NCBI GenBank assembly: GCA_944393755.1
Contig: CALYBF010000073.1
Coordinates: forward strand, 1 to 7,054
DNA: 7,054 nucleotides
Direction: 5' to 3'
Origin: an uncultured Clostridia bacterium
GTDB lineage: Bacteria; Bacillota; Clostridia; TANB77; CAG-508
A program made the position numbers and the translations under genes. Below, in pieces: positions 1 through 6,138 of this stretch. Within the stretch, counting starts at the first letter, position 1. Every line of letters begins with the position of its first letter. The notes below the pieces were generated by a model, which did not search any database, was not told the DNA's origin, and was given only the letters and a program-made list of their open reading frames with translations.

Positions 1-42
1 CTTTGCTCTAATTTGTCTGTTTACTGGTAATTCTTGTTTTAT
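1..42 (-). CDS. infC: Translation initiation factor IF-3, N-terminus only (runs off the window)
   Basis: Fourteen codons are visible, reading (M)KQELPVNRQIRAK, which matches the opening of IF-3, where a VN-x-x-IRAKEVRLI-type segment follows a short lead. IF-3 binds the 30S subunit, prevents premature 50S joining and checks the start codon. The frame has no ATG. The start is placed at ATA (42-40) because GGAGGTG (55-49) lies six bases upstream, an ideal distance. GTG at 51-49 and TTG at 57-55 are in frame, but they overlap this Shine-Dalgarno and have none of their own. Rare starts (AUU, AUA, AUC) are a known hallmark of infC, because IF-3 itself discriminates against them and so limits its own synthesis. 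The gene has its own promoter and an attenuated leader. In Bacillota it usually heads infC-rpmI-rplT, but the rest lies outside the window. Only 14 residues support the identity; the leader adds independent support. Confidence 0.8.
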   Translation of the reverse strand, partial: MKQELPVNRQIRAK

Positions 43-48
43 AAAAAA

Positions 49-55
49 CACCTCC
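49..55 (-). promoter_or_regulatory. Shine-Dalgarno that fixes the infC ATA start
   Basis: The minus strand reads GGAGGTG, followed by six T residues and then ATA. This is a near-perfect anti-16S match at optimal distance from ATA (42-40). It rules out the in-frame GTG (51-49), which lies inside the motif. Confidence 0.8.
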
Positions 56-61
56 AATAAT

Positions 62-93
62 AAAAAAATTTGACTTTCGTTACAAGTCAAATT
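62..93 (-). terminator. Intrinsic terminator/attenuator in the infC leader
   Basis: On the minus strand, a 10-bp perfect stem (AATTTGACTT at 93-84 with AAGTCAAATT at 76-67) encloses a 7-nt loop (GTAACGA). The 3' arm runs directly into T residues down to position 62. The structure sits after the promoter and before the infC ribosome binding site, so it would stop transcription ahead of the coding region. That marks it as a regulated attenuator rather than an end-of-operon terminator. It also contains a pairing partner for the 5' end of the leader (see the leader entry). Confidence 0.85.
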
Positions 94-188
94 AAAACAT
101 AAATTTAGTACAACTAAATATTATTTTATTCTAACCTTTTTCCATCAAGATAAGGTGAGAAGTTTTACTTCTTCTTGTAACAAATAAT

Positions 189-217
189 ATTATACAATAA
201 TCAAACTTGTTTGTCAA
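189..217 (-). promoter_or_regulatory. Sigma-A-type promoter for infC
   Basis: The minus strand has consensus TTGACA (217-212), a 17-bp spacer and consensus TATAAT (194-189). Transcription should start near 185-181, so the RNA begins at or next to the GTTACAAG element of the leader. It lies about 50 bp after the rdgB stop codon and is the strongest promoter-like sequence in the window. Confidence 0.9.
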
Positions 218-264
218 TGCTTTTTTTGAAAGTTTCACCGGGGTTTTTCAGAAAATTTATATAT

Positions 265-843
265 TTATGTATCTTCTAATATTATTTTTAACTTTTCTAA
301 AGCAATTTTTCTACTACTAACATTATTTTTTTCATACTCTTCTAGCTCTGCTAAAGTTTTTCCATTATCTAACTCAAAAATAGGATCAAAACCAAAACCA
401 TTATTTCCTCTTTTTTCGTATGTAATTTTACCTTTTATAACACCTTCAACTACATATTCATTTTTCTCATCTACATATGCTATATCACAAACAACCTCTG
501 CCTTCCTCTCACTTTCTTTTTTATCTTTCAATTTTTCTAATATGTAATTATTTCTATCATTGTCTGAAGCATTATTACCTAAAAACCTAGCAGTATTAAT
601 ACCAGGAAAGCCTTCTAAAGCATTTATACATAAACCACTATCATCTGCAATAGCCGGTATTTTTGTAATTTTAAATACTTCTCTTGCTTTTTTCAGTGCA
701 TTTTCTTTAAAAGTCTTTCCATCTTCAACAATATCGACGCTTAAGTTTAAATCTTTTAAACTTATTACTTCATAATTATCTAGTATTGCTCTTATTTCTT
801 TTAATTTTCCTAAATTATTTGTTGCAACAATAATTTTTTTCAT
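265..843 (-). CDS. rdgB: XTP/dITP (non-canonical purine NTP) pyrophosphatase, RdgB/HAM1 family
   Basis: This 192-aa cytosolic enzyme hydrolyses dITP, ITP and XTP to the monophosphate and pyrophosphate, keeping deaminated purines out of DNA and RNA. The length is normal for the family. Visible motifs: ATNNLGKLKEI (residues 7-17, substrate-binding TxN..K), TFKENA (44-49), ADDSGL (66-71, catalytic and metal-binding acidic pair D67-D68), PGINTARF, and GFGFDPIF (149-156). The usual C-terminal SHR reads S176-S177-R178 here, so the common His is Ser. ATG (843-841) overlaps the stop of the upstream gene as TAATG, with GGAG (857-854) as ribosome binding site, implying translational coupling. It appears to be the last gene of the operon. 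No intrinsic terminator is visible before the infC promoter, so read-through into the infC leader is plausible. Identity is secure. Confidence 0.96.
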   Translation of the reverse strand: MKKIIVATNNLGKLKEIRAILDNYEVISLKDLNLSVDIVEDGKTFKENALKKAREVFKITKIPAIADDSGLCINALEGFPGINTARFLGNNASDNDRNNYILEKLKDKKESERKAEVVCDIAYVDEKNEYVVEGVIKGKITYEKRGNNGFGFDPIFELDNGKTLAELEEYEKNNVSSRKIALEKLKIILEDT

Positions 844-1184
844 TATCTTTCATCTCCATCGTCTCTTTCTTCTTTTTTGGCAGTACTTTTTTTATCTATA
901 CTATAATTTTCAAGCAATGTTTCTACATTTTTTAATATTACTTCGAATTCTCTTTCTGTGTCGAATTTATCTGCAGTAATAGCTAATAAAGCTTTATATA
1001 GAGCTTGTTCTTCGTTTTGTTCTCCTATTAGTCCAAAATGTCTTCTTTCTTTTATTTTTTCTATTTTCTTCAAAATATTACTATATTCTATTGCTCTTTC
1101 ATTATTTGTATGTCCAGCTCTAATTGATAAAATTTTTAATCTTACTTCAAATCTTCTAAACATTTCTTCTTTTTTATTATCCAT
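843..1184 (-). CDS. Small charged helical protein, function unknown
   Basis: I do not recognise this 113-aa product. It is rich in Lys and Glu, has no signal peptide or membrane segment, and looks mostly alpha-helical. There are three likely helical stretches: one near the N-terminus (FRRFEVRLKILSIR), a middle one (ALYKALLAITADKFD) and one near the C-terminus (FEVILKNVETLLENY), followed by a hydrophilic, probably disordered Lys/Asp/Glu tail of about 18 residues. ATG at 1184-1182 is chosen because AAGGA lies eight bases upstream. A TTG at 1190, which would add two residues, sits almost on top of that motif. It starts 22 bp after the true fbp stop and its TAA overlaps the rdgB ATG, so it is co-transcribed and probably translationally coupled to rdgB. 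No enzymatic motif is visible. Confidence 0.75.
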   Translation of the reverse strand: MDNKKEEMFRRFEVRLKILSIRAGHTNNERAIEYSNILKKIEKIKERRHFGLIGEQNEEQALYKALLAITADKFDTEREFEVILKNVETLLENYSIDKKSTAKKEERDDGDER

Positions 1185-1206
1185 CTTCAACTTCCTTCTT
1201 TACATT

Positions 1207-1491
1207 TTATTTTATTTGTTTTAATTCACCAGATTCATAGAATTTAAGAAGTTCTTCCAAATCTGCAATTTCACCTTTCAATACTTTACCAATATCAGTA
1301 TCTCCCACTCTTTTTCTTTCTACACCTGTTTTCTTTACTATAATTTCTGATATAATATCCTTCTCTTCTTCAATTGCTTTTTCTACAGACTCAAACGGTT
1401 TATTTTGGCTAAGTAACAAACCATAAGAATTATAAGTAAGTATATATCCCGCATTACCCGTTTTTTTCTGATAGCTTTTTGCAAAACCACC
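1207..1491 (-). pseudogene. fbp: Out-of-frame C-terminal part of Fbp, not an independent gene
   Basis: This segment encodes the last 94 residues of class III FBPase in the frame shifted by one base relative to the body of the gene. Automated callers would probably report a 70-aa protein starting at TTG 1419. That start has no Shine-Dalgarno, and the frame stays open upstream through TGNAGYILTYNSYGL, which is typical Fbp sequence. The 70-aa call should be merged into fbp. Confidence 0.92.
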
Positions 1492-1493
1492 GG
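1492..1493 (-). other. Frameshift site in fbp (one extra C)
   Basis: The minus strand reads GACCGGTGGTTT, where the protein family requires GAC-GGT-GGT-TTT (D-G-G-F). One of the two C residues (1493 or 1492) is surplus. The current frame runs on for another 13 codons and stops at 1454-1456. Confidence 0.92.
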
Positions 1494-3196
1494 TCTATTA
1501 CTAATAGTTTACCATTTCCTCTAATAGGGCTTTCTCCATCTTTTGCTTTTACTGGCATATGTCCATTTACAATATGTGATTCTTTTAAATCTAAATTAAA
1601 TTCTTTCAAAATCTTATCACAAATATCTTCATTATATGTTAAAGTGTAATATGGGTTCTTCTCTTCTCTACTCATTTCTTTATCTTTTACAAAATAACTC
1701 TCAAATGTTGCCATTTTATCTTTACCAAAAAAAGGTGAATCTGGAGATATCCATAAATACCACATTATATCTCTTAAATTACTATCAATAGTTTCTTTAT
1801 TTATCCAGATTTTATTTACAATATCATTTATTTCATCTAAATATTCTTTACCTTTTAACCTTTTTCCTAAGAACTCTACTTCCTTAAATTCCCCGTTTGA
1901 TTTCATAGGAATACATGCATGGAATAAAAGGTTAGAATTAAATATTGTATACAATTCTCCTTTTTTATATAAAAAGTCTATATGTTCATTTAATTTTGGA
2001 CTATTTTTAAAAGAATCACAAAGTCTTTCTAATACTTCTTGTTCTTCATCTGTTAGTCTATATATATCATCTTTAATTAGTGTAGGAAAATTTGTATCGT
2101 TTATTTCGTATTTTTTCCCTTCTATTTCAACATATCCTCTTTTTAAATTCATTTTATCTAAAAGAAGCCTATTATCTAAATCATATTCTGGATGTTTTTT
2201 AATCATTTGACCTTCTATTTTAAATTGTATAATTGTTATAGCTTTATGAATTTTTGATATGTTCATTTTATCGCTTTCATCATATTTTGTTTCGTCAAAT
2301 ACTTTGGGATAGAAATTTTTACAACTATCATTTTTATATGTTTCCATAGCAAATGTAGATAATGGACGTATATTTATTCCATAACTATCTTCTAATATTC
2401 CAATATTATTGTATCTTGCACAAATTCTAACAACTGTTGCAATAGAAGCTTCATTTCCTACTGCTGCTCCCATCCATAATATATCGTGATTTCCCCATTG
2501 TATGTCAACACTATGGAATTTTTCTAATTTTTCAATTACTAAATCTGGTCTTAAACCTCTATCAAAAATATCTCCTATTATGTGTAGATGGTCAATTGCC
2601 ATCCTTTTTATCAAATTAGAAATTGCTATTATAAAACTTTCTGCTTGATTTAGTCTAATTATTGTATTTATAATTGCTTTATAATATCTTTCTTTATCTT
2701 TTTCATTTCCTGCTTGTGAATTTAGAAGTTCATCAATTACATATTCAAAACCATTTGTAATAGCTTTTCTCACTTTTGACCTTGTATATTTTGAGCTGAC
2801 TTCTTTTGCAATTTCAATTAAACGATATAATGTTATATTATACCACTCTTCTATATCTTCCTCTTCTTCTTTTATTAATTTTAGCTTTTCTTCTGGATAA
2901 TAAATAAGTGTTGCTAAAGTTGTTCTTTCTTTTTTACTTATTGTATTACCAAAAATTTCATTTATCTTACTTTTAATAATTCCGCCACCATTATTAAGAA
3001 TATGCTCAAATGGAGCATATTCCCCGTGTATATCACTTAAAAACATTTCTGTTCCTTTTGGCAAGTTTAAAATTGCTTGTAAATTTATTATTTCTTCTGC
3101 TACTTCATATATATTTTTATATTCTTTACTTAATAATTTAAGGTATTTTCTTTTATCATAATTCTTTATTTCATCTTCCATATATTAACATCCTTT

Positions 3197-5186
3197 TTAA
3201 CTTTCTTCTACTTCTTGTTTTTCTTCTTTTTTAGGTAAAAAACTTGGTTTATATTTTCCTAAAATTATCCCTAAACTATCTGAAAATTCTTTAAGCATAA
3301 CTATCTTTATAGATGGGTCTTTTCCTTTTAAATAATCATCAATTACTTGTTTTAATTGTTTGATATTTTTCATTTCTGGTTCTAATTTTTTAGGATTCTT
3401 CTCTACTCTATCTAATAATTTTTCCTTAATTAACACTATATCTTCATTACTTGCACAAGATATCCTTTGGAATAATTGAAATGGGTCATAATATTTAAAA
3501 ATTGGAACGTCCATACACTCTTTATCAAATTTTTCATAAAATTGTTCCATTTTCATAGGAATACATTTCATTATTTCATCTGCTTTTTCTTTAAACATTT
3601 TATCATATAATTGGTCATTTAACATATTAAAATGTTTTAATATATCTTCCATATCTTCTGCAACTTCTTCAATTGCAATCTTTCCTAATTCCTCATCTAC
3701 ATTTTCACAATATTTAGAATTAAGAGATGCAACATTCATTCCATTAAAAAATATATTTTTTAATGCTTTTAAATCATAATCAATTAAACCTTTTCTAGAA
3801 AAATAACTAAAATATGCAAATATTTTTACAGTATCAATTAATGATAATTTTCCTGAACTTACATCTACAACAATTTCATTTACTACTCCATCAAATTGGT
3901 CATCTGAAATTTTCCAATATTCTTCTGTAAGTAACCTCTTATATGCTGGTAAATTATCTATATCTACAGTATTACGTATTGTTTCCATATTATCTTTAAA
4001 TAATTTCATATCAAATATACGTGTACGTACATAATATTCTATAAATTTAAAGAAACGATATTCTGATTTAAAATTATAATAATAATTATTATCAAATTCT
4101 TTAATATAAAATTGTCTATTATCCATTAAGATTCTTGAAGATACAAGTATAGATTTATATTCTTCATTATCTTTAATATTTACAAATTTATCTTTAGTTA
4201 CTTTTCCAGCTTTTATTTCAAAAGATATTGCAATCGTAAAAATCAACATTGTTTGCATAACTCTATGGTTTGTATTTGGATATGACTTATTTACCATTTC
4301 ATATATCTTACTAAAGTCATTTAATGCATGTTTTAGTATTCTTAAATTTCTAGTTCCTGATTTGTTAAATGTAGATATTATTAAACCTGTATTTTCTCTT
4401 AAGAAACATATCAAATCTGGATTAGATTCATATCTCATTAAAATACCATTTATTATATAGTCAAATTTTGGAGCATACTCAAAAGTTTCTCCTATTAACT
4501 TTTCTTTTATTCTTTCATAATCATTTGCTTTGTCAAATACGTGCTCTATCTTCTCTTGTATTTTTTCAACTAAAGGCTTATCTATATTATTTAACTCATC
4601 TTGTTTATCTAGCAAATATGTCGCAATAAAAGTTTTCATTTCTAAATTAGAACTTTTTAACTTTGTAGATAATTCTTTTTCATTACAAATTATTATTGTT
4701 TTTATGTGATCATGCTCTACAAAATTGTTTATATAACCTAAAATATCTATAACATCAACATTTGCTCTTTCTAAATCATCAAAACAAAGAACTTTATCAT
4801 CAGTTGAGAAAAATTCACCATAATCTACTTTGTCCCCATTTTCTGTAACACCAAAAAAGTTTGCCATATCAATACCAGTCTTTGCATACTCAGGTATTGT
4901 AGTTTGTCCATTTGCATCCATAAACTTTCTTAAATTTTTATCCATAAGCTGTGTTGTTTCAATAAATATTTTTTTGCTTATTTCTTCTAAATTAGAAATT
5001 CCATATAAAGACATATAAATAGTTGTGTATCTTTTACCATTTAATTGCATTGACTCTATTTTTTTTCTAATTTTATTATTCCAAAAATGAGTCTTTCCGT
5101 GAACCCCACTCACCATTTATCATTACCGCATAATCGGTATAGTCAGACCTTATATAATCTAAAATACTTTCAACTAAATCTTCCAC
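3197..5186 (-). pseudogene. KAP-family P-loop NTPase, frameshifted inside Walker A
   Basis: KAP NTPases (Kidins220/ARMS and PifA group) are STAND-related P-loop ATPases. Some bacterial members, such as F-plasmid PifA, exclude phage. The true start is GTG 5186-5184, seven bases after AAGGAGG (5200-5194). The frame reads VEDLVESILDYI, then MINGEWGS, and breaks at 5099/5100. Dropping one base restores GEWGSGKTHFWNN (Walker A at residues 25-32, K31) and a 662-aa protein. An SLYGISNLEEI segment, common in the family, follows near residue 60, then Walker B VLCFDDLER (132-140; D136-D137) and IIICNEKEL, a probable sensor strand. The remaining roughly 500 residues are helical and unrecognised, ending in a Lys/Glu tail. 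I see no convincing membrane segment, although many KAP proteins have them. As sequenced, the first frame ends after 36 codons, and the long frame, open from ATG 5116, lacks the first half of the P-loop. The fold call is strong; the biological role (defence or other) is inference. Confidence 0.87.
5099..5100 (-). other. Frameshift site in the KAP NTPase gene (one extra base)
   Basis: The minus strand reads GGTTCACGGAAAGACT, where the Walker A motif GSGKT requires GGT-TCN-GGA-AAG-ACT. The surplus base is C5099, or equivalently A5100. The upstream frame runs SRKDSFLE and stops at 5078-5076. Confidence 0.92.
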
Positions 5187-5193
5187 AAAAAGT

Positions 5194-5200
5194 CCTCCTT
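5194..5200 (-). promoter_or_regulatory. Ribosome binding site that fixes the KAP gene start at GTG 5186
   Basis: AAGGAGG lies seven bases before GTG 5186-5184 and about 40 bp after the comF stop. It shows that translation starts upstream of the frameshift. The ATG at 5116, inside the P-loop coding region, has no such site. Confidence 0.88.
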
Positions 5201-5241
5201 TGTAATTTATTTATTCATTTTTATGCTTTATTTTTTATGTT

Positions 5242-6138
5242 TTATTTTAATTCATCTTTAGCAATTGTAAAAATTCCAATTGTTTTTGGTTTAGCTTTTC
5301 TTAATACTTTGCTACACTCGTTTACAGTACTTCCTGTTGTAAATATATCATCCACTAACAAGATTTTTTTATTATATAAACTTTCTTCATTAAAAAGCTT
5401 ATATACACCTTGTATGTTTTTTGCTCTTTCTTCTTTATTTAATTTGCTTTGTTCTATAATGTCTCTTACTTTAAAAAGACAATCTTCTTGTAGTTTTAAA
5501 GTAAAACTTGTATTTCTTGATATTTCCTTTGCTAATAATAAGCTTTGGTTATAGCCTCTTGATTTTAATCTTTTATTACTAATTGGAACTGGGATAATTG
5601 TATCATACTTTTCTAATTTTTCAAAGAAATTTTTATTTTTTAACAAAAAATTCACAAATGTTTTATACAAATAAGCCTCTTCATTAAATTTATAATCTAA
5701 AATCATTTTCCTTATTATTCCCTGATATGAAAAAATATATAAATGTTCATCAAAATATTTTGCTATATATTCTTGTGCTGGAATTTCATTTTTCTTTGTA
5801 TTTTTCTTTCTATTTTTCTTTCTATTTTCTTTTTTATTGTTTAAATTATTATTTATTTGCTTTTCTATTTTGTTTTGGTTATTTATTATATTTAAATTTT
5901 CATTTTTATTTTGGAGTGTTTCTAAAATATAATTTTTTTCTTTAAATTTTGTTTTTGCTTCATTTATTTTTATATAATTGTCTACACCAAAAACAGCTTC
6001 TTTTTCTAAGAGTTTTCTACACTTAGGGCATAGAAAATCTTGATTAAGTTTTCCACAAAAACCACACACAGGTGGATAAATTAAATTGAGAATTTTGGGG
6101 ACACCCATTTTTTGTCTCATTTTATATAATACTTTCAT
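5242..6138 (-). CDS. comF: ComF-family phosphoribosyltransferase-like protein with an Asn/Lys-rich insert
   Basis: ComF/GntX-family proteins pair an N-terminal zinc ribbon with a type I phosphoribosyltransferase fold. In competent bacteria ComF assists DNA uptake, but the gene is also common in species not known to be competent, and its reaction is uncertain. Here the 298-aa product has LIYPPVCGFCGK with C25/C28 and C37/C40 as zinc ligands. An unusual, low-complexity Asn/Lys/Glu-rich linker follows (about residues 59-120, including KENRKKNRKKN). The transferase domain shows IIPVPIS and LKSRGYNQ and then the PRPP loop ILLVDDIFTTGST (259-271). The usual length is about 220-240 aa, so the linker accounts for the excess. 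ATG 6138 overlaps the RAYT end by 17 bp, with AAGGTG ten bases upstream. Internal ATGs at 6120 and 6108 have no ribosome binding site but would give a more typical N-terminus. Confidence 0.92.
   Translation of the reverse strand: MKVLYKMRQKMGVPKILNLIYPPVCGFCGKLNQDFLCPKCRKLLEKEAVFGVDNYIKINEAKTKFKEKNYILETLQNKNENLNIINNQNKIEKQINNNLNNKKENRKKNRKKNTKKNEIPAQEYIAKYFDEHLYIFSYQGIIRKMILDYKFNEEAYLYKTFVNFLLKNKNFFEKLEKYDTIIPVPISNKRLKSRGYNQSLLLAKEISRNTSFTLKLQEDCLFKVRDIIEQSKLNKEERAKNIQGVYKLFNEESLYNKKILLVDDIFTTGSTVNECSKVLRKAKPKTIGIFTIAKDELK
5788..5826 (-). repeat. In-frame 12-bp tandem repeat in comF
   Basis: Three consecutive 12-bp units lie at 5788-5799, 5800-5811 and 5812-5823 (plus-strand unit ATTTTTCTTTNT), with a partial fourth after them. 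On the minus strand each encodes N-[R/T]-K-K. The period is a multiple of three, so slippage would change linker length without shifting the frame. Confidence 0.8.

Larger units (their letters stand above)
43..184 (-). promoter_or_regulatory. infC leader RNA, L20-type transcription attenuator (candidate)
   Basis: This is an approximately 140-nt untranslated leader between the promoter and infC. From 5' to 3' on the minus strand it holds: TTTGTTACAAG at 184-174; a hairpin AGAAGT-AAA-ACTTCT (172-158); a CTCACC segment whose ACCTT can pair with AAGGT about 13 nt later (roughly 155-134); a 7-bp hairpin ATTTAGT/ACTAAAT (119-103); and the terminator hairpin. The first segment is complementary over 11 positions (one G-U) to CTTGTAACGAA at 86-76, the terminator loop plus its apical stem, so folding can switch between the two. 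In Bacillus subtilis the infC-rpmI-rplT leader is known to be attenuated by ribosomal protein L20, whose site mimics 23S rRNA. Assignment to that family is inferred from position, layout and the CTTCTCACC element. No covariance search was possible. Confidence 0.72.
1207..3181 (-). pseudogene. fbp: Class III fructose-1,6-bisphosphatase, interrupted by a single-base frameshift
   Basis: This Firmicutes-type FBPase of the calcineurin-like metallophosphatase fold converts fructose-1,6-bisphosphate to fructose-6-phosphate in gluconeogenesis. ATG 3181 follows AAAGGA and lies 15 bp after the KAP stop. The main frame (3181-1454, 575 codons) contains LSDIHGEY (48-55; metal ligands D50, H52), GDIFDRG (203-209), GNHD (230-233) and NGHMPV (539-544; H541). 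After D563 (codon 1495-1493) the expected GGF-AKSYQKKTGNAGY becomes RWF-CKKLSEKNG-stop. Dropping one C at 1492/1493 restores the family sequence, which continues through YNSYGLLLSQNKPF and RKRVGDTDIGKVLK to a TAA at 1209-1207. That gives 657 aa, close to B. subtilis Fbp (about 670). The active-site motifs lie before the break, but about 94 C-terminal residues are replaced. The open downstream frame suggests either a sequencing error or a recent mutation. Family identity is certain; the functional state is not. Confidence 0.93.

Noticed and set aside
218..264. Terminator after rdgB formed by GAAA...TTTC
   Set aside because: The potential stem is only 4-5 bp around a 14-nt loop and is followed by A residues rather than T on the minus strand.
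560..1224. Plus-strand open frames at 560-775 and 958-1224
   Set aside because: They are antisense to rdgB and the 113-aa gene, have Phe/Leu/Ser-rich shadow composition and lack supporting ribosome binding sites.
1207..1419. Independent 70-aa gene starting at TTG 1419
   Set aside because: It has no ribosome binding site, and its sequence and upstream open frame are the conserved C-terminus of class III FBPase, displaced by the frameshift at 1492-1493.
1454..1495. Programmed +1 frameshift in fbp
   Set aside because: The site GAC-CGG has no slippery character (Asp tRNA would have to re-pair with ACC), there is no stop codon at the shift point, and no stimulatory Shine-Dalgarno or structure is evident. 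Error or mutation is simpler.
5114..5116. ATG 5116 as the start of the KAP gene
   Set aside because: It lies inside the P-loop coding sequence in the wrong frame and has no Shine-Dalgarno. GTG 5186 has AAGGAGG at ideal distance, and joining the frames completes Walker A.
4830..5945. Plus-strand open frames at 4830-5018, 5087-5554 and 5727-5945
   Set aside because: They lie opposite the KAP and comF genes. The last is a Phe/Tyr-rich reverse reading of the Asn/Lys linker. No promoter or ribosome binding site was found.
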